Below, in pieces: positions 8,639-17,610 of a DNA stretch of 64,000 bases. The translations under genes and the position numbers were made by a program. The notes below the pieces were generated by a model. It searched no databases. It saw only the letters and a program-made list of their open reading frames with translations, and was not told where the DNA came from. The first letter of the stretch is position 1, and each line of letters opens with the position of its first letter. Source of the DNA: Roseospira marina (GTDB taxonomy: Bacteria > Pseudomonadota > Alphaproteobacteria > Rhodospirillales > Rhodospirillaceae); the NCBI RefSeq assembly GCF_014197855.1, contig NZ_JACIGJ010000003.1:1-64000 (forward strand). The letters are read 5' to 3'.

Positions 8639-11600
8639 TCATCCCCCCGCCATGGCGCGGAACTGGCGGCTTGCGACCGTGAGCATGGCCAGATCGACGC
8701 CGCCCGAGGCGCCGCGCAGTTCGCTGACGAGTTGGGCCGCGCGCTCCACCGTCACGGGGTTGGTCTCGCTCCAGGCAGCGATCGCGGTATCGGGATCGTC
8801 GAGCGCCGCGCCATGCTCGATCACACGTTCGGTGATCTGACGCTGGTGGCTGGAAAACTCCTCCGCCAGCGCGGACACCGCCAGCTTGTTCCAGTGCCCG
8901 CCGTTCTCCAACTGCTCGGCGGTGCGGTGCAGCCAGCCGATGCCCAACCGGGTCCCGACGGCGAAGTACAGCCGCGCGACCGGCTCGATCGGCCGCTCGT
9001 GCGCGGCGGCAATGCGGGTGATGTCGCCCGCCGCCGCCATCACGTCCAGGCAGGCCACGCCAGCCGCCAGCGCATCCGGCACGCCGGCCTCGATCCAGCC
9101 GGCCATGGCCTCGCGTGCCGCGGCCAGGGTTTCCTCGGTGGCCAGTTCATCCAGGTTGGCGGACAGCACCTGGACGGCCGGCGCCAGTTCGGTCACCGTC
9201 GCCGAAACGTCCAGCGGCCAGGTGCCGTGCCGCAGCATCCACTGCGTCTGGCGCCCGACCAACTGGTTGATGGCGTGCAACAGGTCGAGCTGAATGCCGG
9301 CGTCAACGCGCCCATCCAGGGTCTCGATATCCAGCCAGAGCGCCCGCAAACCGTAGACCTCGCGCACCGCCATGTAGGCGCGCGCGATGTCGGCCGGACG
9401 CATGCCGGTCTTCTCGATCATCTCGGTGACGAAGGCGGCGCCCACCCGATTGATCATCGAGTTGGCGATGTAGGTGGCGATGATCTCCCGGCGCAGGCGG
9501 TGGCGGCCGATCTGCTCCCGGTAGCGCGTCTGGACCGCCCGCGGGAAGTACAGCGCCATGGACTCCGTCAGCATGGGGTCCTCGGGCAGGTCGGACTGCA
9601 TCACCTCGTCGAAGATCCAGAGCTTGCCGTACGGAATGAGCACCGCCAGCTCCGGTCGGGTCAGGCCACGCCCGGCCCCGATCCGCTCGGCGATCTCATC
9701 GTCGTCCGGCAGGAATTCAACCGCCCGATCCAGCCGGCCGATCCGCTCCAGCGCCCGCATGAGGCGGTGCTGGTGATCCAGCAGGCCGGCCGAACTCCGC
9801 TCCATCAGAGAGATGGCCTGCGTTTGCAAATAGTTGTCCCGCAGCACCAGCTCCGCCACGTCGCTGGTCATCTCGCGCAGCAGGGCGTTGCGCTGCTTCT
9901 CCGTCATGTCGCCGGCCTCGACGATGCCGTCGAGCAGGATCTTGATGTTCACCTCGTGGTCGGAGCAGTCCACACCCGCCGAATTGTCGATGGCGTCGGT
10001 GTTGATGCGCCCACCGGCCAGGGCAAACTGGATGCGCGCCCGCTGGGTCACGCCCAGATTGGCGCCCTCGCCCAACACCTTGGCCCGCAGGTCGTCCGCG
10101 TCGACGCGGATGGCATCGTTGGCACGGTCCCCGACCTCGGCGTGGCTTTCGTGGCTGGCCTTCACGTAGGTGCCGATGCCGCCGAACCAGAGCAGATCGG
10201 CCTCGGCGCGCAACAGGGCGCGGATCAAGTCGTTCGGCGTCACCACGTCCTGGCGCAGCCCCAGCCGCGCCTTGATCTGCGGCGTCAGGGTGACACGCTT
10301 GGCGCGGCGTTCGAACACCCGCCCGCCCTCGGACAGCACGGCGGCGTCGTAGTCGGCCCAGGTGGAGCGCGGCAGGGCGAACAGCCGTTGCCGTTCCGCC
10401 AGAGAAGCCGCCGCGTCCGGCTCCGGGTCGATCATCACATGGAGGTGATTGAACGCCCCGATCAGGCGGATGTGCGGGGACAGGAGCATCCCATTGCCGA
10501 ACACGTCGCCCGACATGTCGCCGACACCGATGACGGTGAAGTCCTCGCTCTGGATGTCGCGGCCCATCTCGCGGAAGTGCCGCTTCACGGCCTCCCACGC
10601 ACCCCGCGCCGTGATGCCCATGGCCTTGTGGTCATAGCCGTTGGACCCGCCGGAGGCGAAGGCGTCGCGCAGCCAGAAGCCGTAGTCCAGCGCGACCGCG
10701 TTGGCGATGTCGGAGAAGGTCGCCGTGCCCTTGTCGGCCGCGACCACCAGATAGGGGTCGTCGCCGTCGCGGCGCCGCACCCGGGCCGGCGGCACCACCT
10801 CGTCGCCCGTCAGGGTATCGGTCAGGTCCAGCAGCCCGCGCATGAAGGTCTTGTAGCAGGCGATGCCCTCGGCCTGGACGGCCTCGCGCCCCGCGTCGGG
10901 CGGCGGCGGCTGCTTGACCACGAAGCCGCCCTTGGAGCCCACCGGCACGATCACGGCATTCTTGACCATCTGCGCCTTCATCAGGCCCAGCACCTCGGTG
11001 CGGAAGTCCTCGCGCCGGTCCGACCAGCGGATGCCGCCGCGCGCGACTTTGCCGCCGCGCAGGTGGATGGCCTCCACCCGCGGGCTGTAGACGAACACCT
11101 CGACCCACGGGCGGGGCAGCGGCAAATCCTCGACCGCGCGGCTGTCGAACTTCAGCGCCAGATAGGGCTTCGGCGCGCCATCATCGCCGTGCTGGAAGTG
11201 GTTGGTGCGCAGCGTGGCCTGAATGAGGTTGAGATACCGGCGAAGAATGCGGTCCTCGTCGGGGTTGGTGACGGCGTTCAACGCCTCCTCGATGGCACCG
11301 ACGATCTCGCGCTGGCGCCGCGCCGCCTCCTCTTCGGGCCGGTCGGGATCGAACCGCGCCTCGAACAGCGCCACCAGCCGCGCCGCGATGTCGGCATGCT
11401 TGGCCAGCGCCTGCTCGATGTAGGCGTGGCTGAAGGTAAACGCCGCCTGCCGCAGATAGCGCGCATAGGCCCGCAGGATCACCACTTGGCGCCAGTCCAA
11501 CCCGGCCTCGATCACCAGCCGGTTGAAGCCGTCGTTTTCCAGCTCCCCGGTCCAGACCCGGGTGAAGGCCTCCTGGAACGGCGTGCGCGCGCGGGCAATA

Positions 11601-13528
11601 TCGACCACACCGCCGGAGGCCGCGCGCATCGAAAAATCGTGGATCCAGACCGTCGTCAGGCGACCGCCGCGCGCCTCCCCCGGAAGGCCCCCCACGGTGT
11701 CCCCCAGACGCGGGGTCAGCGCGAACGGGACCTCGCCGATGACGCGGAAGCCCATGTTCTCCAGCACCGGCAGCATGTCCGACAGCGCCACGGAGCTGTC
11801 CGGCTGGAACACCTTGAACCGGACCTCGTGCTCCGACGCCTCGATCGGGCGGTACAGGTTGAGCGTGAAGCGCCCGCTGGTCAGGGCCTCCTCGATGCGG
11901 GCGATGTCGGCGACCGCACCCTGGGCGCTGTGCCGCTCCCGATAGCTCGCCGGGAAGGCCGTGCCGTAGCGGCGGAACAGGCGCAGGCCCTGCTCCTCCC
12001 CCTTGGCGGTGTACAGAACGTCCGCAAGGTGATCCGGCCACGACCGGGTGGCGGCGGCGATGCGGGATTCGATCTCGTCCGCGTCGTGCACCGGCATGGC
12101 GCCCGGCGTGGTGCGAACGATGAAGTGCAGCCGCGCCAGACGCGAATCATCCACCTGGGTCGAATAGGTCTCGACCTTGCCCTGCAGGTCGGCCTCCAGA
12201 ATGTCCTGGACCGTCAGGCGCAACGCGGTGTCGAATCGGTCGCGCGGGATGAACACGAGGCAGGACACGAAGCGTTGGAACTCGTCCTGGCGCAGGAACA
12301 GCGCCGTGCGCTGGCGTTCCTGAAGGTCCAGAATCCCCAGCGCCGTTTCGAGCAGCTTGGTCTCGTCGGTCTGCACCAGCTCGTCGCGGGGCAGCGTCTC
12401 CATGATATGCAGCAGGCGCTTGCTGTCGTGACCGCCGGGCGCGAAGCCGCTGCGCTCCATGACGTGCTGGACCTTGCGCCGCACCACGGGAATGGCGACC
12501 GCGCTGTCGGTGTAGACGTCCGCCGTGAACAGCCCCACCAGTAGCGTCAGACCCGCCAGGGCGCCGTCCGGTCCGAAGCGTTTGACGGCGATGGCGTCCA
12601 TGGGCACCGAGCGGTGAACGCGCGCCCGCATCGCCGTCTTGGTGATGAGCAGCGGCGCCGACCCCCGCACATAGCTTTGCACGTCCTCGGGCAGGGTCTC
12701 CAGGTCGCGAAGCTGGCCGAACACCCGCCGCCCCGGATCGCGCAGGATGCCGAGCCCCGGCTCGGGTTCCGCCCGCAGCACCCCGTCGACCTCGACCATG
12801 GCGTAGTCGCGGCTGCCGAGAAACGTGAAGTGGTTCTGGCTGACCCAGTCCAGGAAGTGCGCCATCTCGGCGACCACCTCCGGATCGCCGTCCGGCGGCG
12901 CGGCAACCTCCCCCTTCAGGCCCTCGGCGGCGGCGCGGGACAGCTCGTGCATGGCGGGCCAGTCTTCGACGGCGGCGCGCACCTCGGCCAGCACCGAGAC
13001 GAGAGTCTGTTCGACCGCCTCCAGGGTGGCCGGATCGCTCACCTCCCCGATTTCCACGTGCATGACGGACTCGCGGACCGCGCCGGCGTCCTCCCGCGTG
13101 CCGAGCCCGACGAAGGCGCCGTCCGGCCCGCGCACCACCCACACCACGGGGTGAATGACGAGGTGCACGACCATGTCCAGGGCGCCGAGCGCCGCCGTCA
13201 CCGAATCCACCAGGAACGGCATGTCGTCGTTCACGGCCTCAATGACCGTGTGCTCGCTCTGAAAGCCATGCTGTTCGTAGACGGGATTGTAGACCCGTAC
13301 CCGCGCCTCGCCCGGGCGGCGGTGGCGCAGAAACGACCACACCGCCAGGGCCGCGCCGTACAGGTTCTCCGGGTCCATGGGCGCCATGTCGGCGGGCGGA
13401 ACGTGGGCGTAGTACCCTTCGACGAACCGGGTGACGGCCGCGACGTCGGCGGGATCGAGCCGTTCCGCGACCCGGGCGCGCACCTGATCGAGCTGCTCCG
13501 CCTTGCGGGCCGCGTACCTCTTGGACAT
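8639..13528 (-). CDS. gdhB: NAD-specific glutamate dehydrogenase, large (about 180 kDa) class
   Basis: A 1629-residue enzyme that interconverts glutamate and 2-oxoglutarate with NAD, in the cytoplasm. Its length matches the GDH-180 class found in many proteobacteria and actinobacteria. The N-terminal half (about 1-800) holds the regulatory ACT-like regions. The catalytic core follows: GGIRWSDRREDFRTEVLGLMKAQMVKNA near 835, KGGFVVK near 865, and the dinucleotide-binding part with FTVIGVGDMSGDVFGNGM near 1005. The C-terminal helical domain reaches the end. The ATG at 13528 has a GAGGA site upstream. It is monocistronic. Its role is probably glutamate catabolism feeding the TCA cycle, whose mdh-sucCD genes lie 45 kb away. 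Confidence 0.95.
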   Translation of the reverse strand: MSKRYAARKAEQLDQVRARVAERLDPADVAAVTRFVEGYYAHVPPADMAPMDPENLYGAALAVWSFLRHRRPGEARVRVYNPVYEQHGFQSEHTVIEAVNDDMPFLVDSVTAALGALDMVVHLVIHPVVWVVRGPDGAFVGLGTREDAGAVRESVMHVEIGEVSDPATLEAVEQTLVSVLAEVRAAVEDWPAMHELSRAAAEGLKGEVAAPPDGDPEVVAEMAHFLDWVSQNHFTFLGSRDYAMVEVDGVLRAEPEPGLGILRDPGRRVFGQLRDLETLPEDVQSYVRGSAPLLITKTAMRARVHRSVPMDAIAVKRFGPDGALAGLTLLVGLFTADVYTDSAVAIPVVRRKVQHVMERSGFAPGGHDSKRLLHIMETLPRDELVQTDETKLLETALGILDLQERQRTALFLRQDEFQRFVSCLVFIPRDRFDTALRLTVQDILEADLQGKVETYSTQVDDSRLARLHFIVRTTPGAMPVHDADEIESRIAAATRSWPDHLADVLYTAKGEEQGLRLFRRYGTAFPASYRERHSAQGAVADIARIEEALTSGRFTLNLYRPIEASEHEVRFKVFQPDSSVALSDMLPVLENMGFRVIGEVPFALTPRLGDTVGGLPGEARGGRLTTVWIHDFSMRAASGGVVDIARARTPFQEAFTRVWTGELENDGFNRLVIEAGLDWRQVVILRAYARYLRQAAFTFSHAYIEQALAKHADIAARLVALFEARFDPDRPEEEAARRQREIVGAIEEALNAVTNPDEDRILRRYLNLIQATLRTNHFQHGDDGAPKPYLALKFDSRAVEDLPLPRPWVEVFVYSPRVEAIHLRGGKVARGGIRWSDRREDFRTEVLGLMKAQMVKNAVIVPVGSKGGFVVKQPPPPDAGREAVQAEGIACYKTFMRGLLDLTDTLTGDEVVPPARVRRRDGDDPYLVVAADKGTATFSDIANAVALDYGFWLRDAFASGGSNGYDHKAMGITARGAWEAVKRHFREMGRDIQSEDFTVIGVGDMSGDVFGNGMLLSPHIRLIGAFNHLHVMIDPEPDAAASLAERQRLFALPRSTWADYDAAVLSEGGRVFERRAKRVTLTPQIKARLGLRQDVVTPNDLIRALLRAEADLLWFGGIGTYVKASHESHAEVGDRANDAIRVDADDLRAKVLGEGANLGVTQRARIQFALAGGRINTDAIDNSAGVDCSDHEVNIKILLDGIVEAGDMTEKQRNALLREMTSDVAELVLRDNYLQTQAISLMERSSAGLLDHQHRLMRALERIGRLDRAVEFLPDDDEIAERIGAGRGLTRPELAVLIPYGKLWIFDEVMQSDLPEDPMLTESMALYFPRAVQTRYREQIGRHRLRREIIATYIANSMINRVGAAFVTEMIEKTGMRPADIARAYMAVREVYGLRALWLDIETLDGRVDAGIQLDLLHAINQLVGRQTQWMLRHGTWPLDVSATVTELAPAVQVLSANLDELATEETLAAAREAMAGWIEAGVPDALAAGVACLDVMAAAGDITRIAAAHERPIEPVARLYFAVGTRLGIGWLHRTAEQLENGGHWNKLAVSALAEEFSSHQRQITERVIEHGAALDDPDTAIAAWSETNPVTVERAAQLVSELRGASGGVDLAMLTVASRQFRAMAGG

Positions 13529-13695
13529 CGCTGTTCCTCCCTCGGGCTCCGACGGCCCGTTTCCTTGGATCGGCGCGCGCGAACCGCAGCATGGTTCGTT
13601 CGCGCGCCGGTCACTATCCCACGTTTGCTCTCACCGTTCGAGGGGAGGATCCGGACGCACCGTGGCGGGAGGATGGCGGCCCGCGCCCCGATCCG

Positions 13696-14037
13696 CTACT
13701 CGGGCCAGCGGGTGCGCACCAGGGCGTCGCGCGGCCCGACGAGACCGTAGGCGATGCGCAGGGTCTCTTCGGCCTCTGCCTCCGTCGCCTGCGGGAGCGC
13801 GTGCGTGGCGCCGCTGGGGAAGTGCAACGTCGTGCCCTCCAGCCGATAGCCCGCCTGGAACGGCTGGCCGCAGGCGTTGTGGAGCACCGGCGTGCGGCCC
13901 TCGGTCTTCAGGGGCACGCCCTTGGGCGGCAGGGAGCAGTCGGCCGCCAGGGCGGATGGGACCCCGACGAGGCCGGACAGGGCCAGGGAAGACACCGCCA
14001 ACGCGGCAAAACGGGGTGCGCGGGGGACACGGGGCAT
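13696..14037 (-). CDS. Small secreted protein with one cysteine pair
   Basis: A 113-residue protein. The first 31 residues form a typical Sec signal peptide (basic start, hydrophobic LAVSSLALSGLVGVPSALA, AxA cleavage site). The mature part of about 80 residues contains two cysteines (near 34 and 56) that could form a disulfide. It has the phrase TPVLHNACGQPFQAGYRLEGTTLHFPSG and ends without a membrane segment. No family is recognised. It lies between the dehydrogenase and the methyltransferase, on the same strand as both, with 112 bp to the methyltransferase stop. Confidence 0.65.
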   Translation of the reverse strand: MPRVPRAPRFAALAVSSLALSGLVGVPSALAADCSLPPKGVPLKTEGRTPVLHNACGQPFQAGYRLEGTTLHFPSGATHALPQATEAEAEETLRIAYGLVGPRDALVRTRWPE

Positions 14038-14149
14038 GGCTCAACTCCGATCAGGGAACGGGCTCGGTGAACAGGATGAGCTTCAGTCAACCGAAGCCAC
14101 CGCGTCCCTGTCAAAGGATTCGTCACGCGCACGACACGGACGCCGCGCC

Positions 14150-15679
14150 TCAGGCGATCCCCAGCCGGCGCAGGATCGGCAGGCGCTTGGTCTGGAACGT
14201 GTCGTAGCGCGCCCGCAGCTCCGCCACGTTGGCCTCCGGGTCCGTGATCGGCTGGCCGTCCTTGCGCAGCACCTGCCCCTGGGCCTGAAGCAGGCGCCAG
14301 ACGAAGGCGGGCGGATCGGCCTCCTTCCGCTCCGCCGCACGCAGGAAGAGCTGTTCGAAGCGGTTCACCGCCACGCCCGTCCCGATCAGCGGCGCAGCCA
14401 GGAACTGCACGTCCTCGGAGAACTGCGCCCGCCGGCACAGCTCGGTGTTCAGCGCGCGGCTCGTCTTGCGAACCGTCTTGGCCGTGGCCGGATCATGGGC
14501 CGGCGCCGCGCTGCCCAGCCCGCACAGCACCTGCATGGCCTGGATCAGATGCGGCACCGTCAGGTCCTGGCAGCCCGGCCGGGCGCGCAGGTCGGCGATG
14601 CTCTTGGGCGCGAAGTCGTCCGCCGCCAGCCCCTCGACCACCGGGCCATAGATGGCCTCCTGAAGCTCGGCCTCGCCCAGGGCGCCCTTGACCTTGGTCG
14701 GGCGGTCCTCCGGCGGGATGAGCAGCACGACCGGCAGGGCCTGGATGCGTTGCGCCTGCTCCAAGGCGGACAGCGCCCGCCGCCCCTTGACGAAGATGTC
14801 GCGCCGGAACTGCTGGTTGATGAAGTAGTCCCGCACCGTCTCGCGAAACACCGGATCGGGCAGATCCGCGAGGATCGCCTGCGCCTCCGGGCTCAGGTTG
14901 ATCGCGTCCACATGATCCAGCAGGTGCGCCGAGGCCCCAAACGTCAGCTTGGCGTCGGCCAGCCGGTCGGCCACTTGACTGAACGGCATGGGATGCCAAT
15001 CGCGATTGAAGTATTCATGCGCGAGGTAGTTGCGGTTCTGCTCCCGGATCTTTTTCAGCCGCTCCGCCACGGCCGGATTGGCCCGGAAGTAGGCTGCCCC
15101 CGCGTCCACCATCGACTGCGAGAACGCCAGCGCGGCATCGATCCGCGCCGGCAACGGCCCCTGCCCCGCCCGCGCGGCGTGTTCGGCCATCAGATGGCGC
15201 AGCGGCATGGCCGGCGACCAGCCCGGCGTGGTGTTGTAGCTGATGTAGAACAGACCGCCCGGCTTCAGGTGGCGGCGCGCGATGTCGACGATCACCGCCC
15301 GGTTGGCGTCGGAGATCCACGACCAGATGCCGTGCAGGGCGATGATATCGAAGTCCGGCAGGTCATCGCGCCGCGCCAGTTCATCGAACGCGGCCTCCAG
15401 CGCCGTCAGGTCCGCGCCGCTGGCCCGCGCGAGGTCCTGGGCGTTGGCCGCCTGCCCCGGGTTGAAGTCCGCACCCCAGAACGTTCCGGGGTTGGCGGCC
15501 GCGTGGACATTCAGCGACAGCCCCTGGCCGAAGCCGAGTTCCAGATAGCGCAGGGGCCCGGCGGGCGCTCCCGCGATCCCCTTCGCCAGCAGCGCAAGCG
15601 TCATCCGCGCCGGAGACAGCTCCGGATACAAGCCGTGTGTGTAGTCGATGCCGGAAACATAGCCCTCGGTCCACAACAT
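14150..15679 (-). CDS. SAM-dependent methyltransferase with methyltransferase-regulatory domain
   Basis: A 509-residue protein. The N-terminal class I methyltransferase core has motif I as YLELGFGQGLSLNV at about 45-58, motif II in FWGADFNPGQ, and a motif-IV-like IIALHGIWSWI. The phrase SYNTTPGWSPAMPLRHLM near 145 introduces the MethyTransf_Reg-type helical domain (about 190-290) found in proteins acting on lysine or other protein substrates. A less conserved C-terminal domain follows. Relatives often sit beside surface proteins or flagellin. Here it follows an O-GlcNAc-transferase-like enzyme and an S-layer-like protein on the same strand, so modification of that protein is a reasonable guess. 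The start at 15679 is set by the beginning of conserved sequence (MLWTEGYVSGIDYTHG). Confidence 0.85.
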   Translation of the reverse strand: MLWTEGYVSGIDYTHGLYPELSPARMTLALLAKGIAGAPAGPLRYLELGFGQGLSLNVHAAANPGTFWGADFNPGQAANAQDLARASGADLTALEAAFDELARRDDLPDFDIIALHGIWSWISDANRAVIVDIARRHLKPGGLFYISYNTTPGWSPAMPLRHLMAEHAARAGQGPLPARIDAALAFSQSMVDAGAAYFRANPAVAERLKKIREQNRNYLAHEYFNRDWHPMPFSQVADRLADAKLTFGASAHLLDHVDAINLSPEAQAILADLPDPVFRETVRDYFINQQFRRDIFVKGRRALSALEQAQRIQALPVVLLIPPEDRPTKVKGALGEAELQEAIYGPVVEGLAADDFAPKSIADLRARPGCQDLTVPHLIQAMQVLCGLGSAAPAHDPATAKTVRKTSRALNTELCRRAQFSEDVQFLAAPLIGTGVAVNRFEQLFLRAAERKEADPPAFVWRLLQAQGQVLRKDGQPITDPEANVAELRARYDTFQTKRLPILRRLGIA

Positions 15680-15814
15680 GCCCGCGCTCCTTGCGTCGAA
15701 TGCGCCCGCACCCTCCGGGCGAGCGACCCTTGTCGCATATTCGGCGCAGCCGCAAAATGACAAACGCTCCGGCCCTTCTTTTCCCGAGCCCCTCAAAGAC
15801 CACGGCACCGCCCC

Positions 15815-17404
15815 CTACTCCGACCGAGACGCCTCCTCGAACACCCCGATGAAGGTATCCTCCAGCTCCCGCGTAAAGGCCGAAACGTCACAGAGGGGAC
15901 TGGTGCGCATACGATTGCGCAGCGATGCCCGCACGGTCGCCATGCGGGCCCGATCCCCGGCGAGATCGGAGGCAATGCGCACGTAGTCGTCGGCATCCCG
16001 CGCCGCCAGTTCCGACAGGCCGATCTGTGACAGGAAGGCGAAGGTCTGACGACTGACCACACGCCCCTGCGGCCACGTCACGACCGGCACGCCCATCCAC
16101 AGGGCCTCACAACTCGTCAGCCCGCCCGTGAACGGAAACGGGTCCAGCGCGATGTCGATATCGCCGTACTCCGCCAGCATCTCTTTGTGGAAGGACGGCC
16201 CGCGCAGGTCAATCCGATGGGGCGCGATGCCATGCGCCTGAAAGGTCGCGCGTATCCGCTCGCATAAAGCCGTATCGTTGAACGTACGCCATTTCAGGAC
16301 CAGCCGGCTGTCGGGAACGGCGCCCAGAACCCGCGCCCACACGGCCAGGACGGCCTCATTGAGCTTGGCCGTGTTGTTGAAGCTGCCGAACGTCACGTGT
16401 CCGTTCCGACGGTGCGGCGGGTCCGCCACGGGGGGCGCGAACGGGACCGGCGCATAACACAAACGCCCCTGCGTCATCCGCACGATGGATTCCGTGAACC
16501 CCGCCTCCATGCCCGGGGGCGCGTGTGCATCGTCCAGCAGCACGGCGTCCAGGCAGGGCAGCCCGGTGGTGGCGAAGTACCCCAACCAAGACACCATGAC
16601 TGGGGCCGGCCGGTGGGCAAGGGCGGTCAGGCGCGAGCCACTGGTGTGCCCGGAGAGGTCCACCAGAACGTCAAGGCGGTCGAAGCGGATGGCCCGGGCG
16701 AGAGCGGCGTCATCCAGGGCTCGCACATCCCGAAAGGTCGTGGTGTGGCGGATGGCGTCCGTCACCCAGTCGTCCACAGACCCGGCGCTGTACACGACGG
16801 CCTGAACCCGGGCCGGATCGTGGCCGGCCAGCACATCCTTCACGAACAGCCCGACGGTATGCTGGCAGAGATCCGCCGAGACATACCCCACCCGCAGCGG
16901 CCGGCCGGTCGCGGGCGCCATAACGGGCCGTGAATGGGGTCCGCCGGCCCGGCGCGCGGCCCAGCGCCCCCAAGCGCGCGCGGCCGCGAGCCGCTCGCCA
17001 TCGGTGGCCGCCGGATCATATTCCTGAGTGGTCAGGGCATTGCGCCGAATCACCGGGTGGTCGGGCGCGGCGCCGAGAATCCCGGCATACAGGCGTCGCG
17101 CGGTGCCATGATCCGCGCGCTGCGCCGCCACATTGGCGAGGCTGACCCGGGCGCGGATGTCGCCTGGCGCCAGCGCCTGCGCCCGCAGGAAAACCTGCTC
17201 CGCCTCGCTCAAAAGCCCACAGGACAGCAGCAGGCCGCCGGTATCCAGCAGCGCCGCCCCGTCATCCGGATACGACTGGGCCACCTGCTCGCACAGGGCC
17301 CGCGCCTCCGCGAACCGCCCGGCGCCAGCGTTACTTTTGGCGGCACCGAGAAGCCCGTGCCACGGGGGCGTATTCGGGGGTGCTGTCGGGGGTGTCGTTG
17401 GCAT
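15815..17404 (-). CDS. TPR plus O-GlcNAc-transferase-family glycosyltransferase (GT41/SPINDLY-like)
   Basis: A 529-residue cytoplasmic glycosyltransferase. Residues about 15-120 are two to three TPR helix pairs. The GT41 catalytic region runs from 169 to the end. GYVSADLCQHTVG (His182) matches the catalytic-loop block, VDLSGHTSGSRL and SWLGYFATTGL follow, and FGSFNNTAKLNEAVLAVW (Lys347) is the nucleotide-sugar block. DIALDPFPFTGGLTSCEALWMGVPVV then reads exactly like the family (here split as DPFPFTGGLTSCEALWMG). Donor and target are not known; bacterial homologues O-glycosylate cell-surface proteins. It is transcribed after the S-layer-like gene, but beyond that gene's terminator, and before the methyltransferase. 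Confidence 0.88.
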   Translation of the reverse strand: MPTTPPTAPPNTPPWHGLLGAAKSNAGAGRFAEARALCEQVAQSYPDDGAALLDTGGLLLSCGLLSEAEQVFLRAQALAPGDIRARVSLANVAAQRADHGTARRLYAGILGAAPDHPVIRRNALTTQEYDPAATDGERLAAARAWGRWAARRAGGPHSRPVMAPATGRPLRVGYVSADLCQHTVGLFVKDVLAGHDPARVQAVVYSAGSVDDWVTDAIRHTTTFRDVRALDDAALARAIRFDRLDVLVDLSGHTSGSRLTALAHRPAPVMVSWLGYFATTGLPCLDAVLLDDAHAPPGMEAGFTESIVRMTQGRLCYAPVPFAPPVADPPHRRNGHVTFGSFNNTAKLNEAVLAVWARVLGAVPDSRLVLKWRTFNDTALCERIRATFQAHGIAPHRIDLRGPSFHKEMLAEYGDIDIALDPFPFTGGLTSCEALWMGVPVVTWPQGRVVSRQTFAFLSQIGLSELAARDADDYVRIASDLAGDRARMATVRASLRNRMRTSPLCDVSAFTRELEDTFIGVFEEASRSE

Positions 17405-17507
17405 CTCATCCCATCCGGGTCGTCGCGCATTTCGATGCTGTCCGGGATAGCACCCACGGGATGCGGGGGGGAATGCCCGTCCGCTTATGCACCACCACGC
17501 GGGCACG

Positions 17508-17536
17508 AAAAAGGGCGGGGTCCGAAGACCCCGCCC
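17508..17536 (-). terminator. Strong intrinsic terminator of the S-layer-like gene
   Basis: On the minus strand a perfect 10-bp stem (GGGCGGGGTC at 17513-17522 pairing with GACCCCGCCC at 17527-17536) with a four-base UUCG loop is followed by five T residues. It lies 75 bp after the stop of the S-layer-like gene and before the glycosyltransferase start, so it separates high expression of the surface protein from its presumed modifying enzymes. Confidence 0.9.
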
Positions 17537-17610
17537 CCAATCGGCTTTCGCCCGTCGTCTTCCGTCTCCGAGGACGGGACCGGGATACGGCCCCGCCACC
17601 TGGATGCGGA

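Noticed and set aside
8732-12544. A 1270-codon open frame antisense to the glutamate dehydrogenase gene
   Set aside because: It is Arg/His/Gly-rich with no domain and mirrors the GC-biased third positions of the real gene on the other strand.
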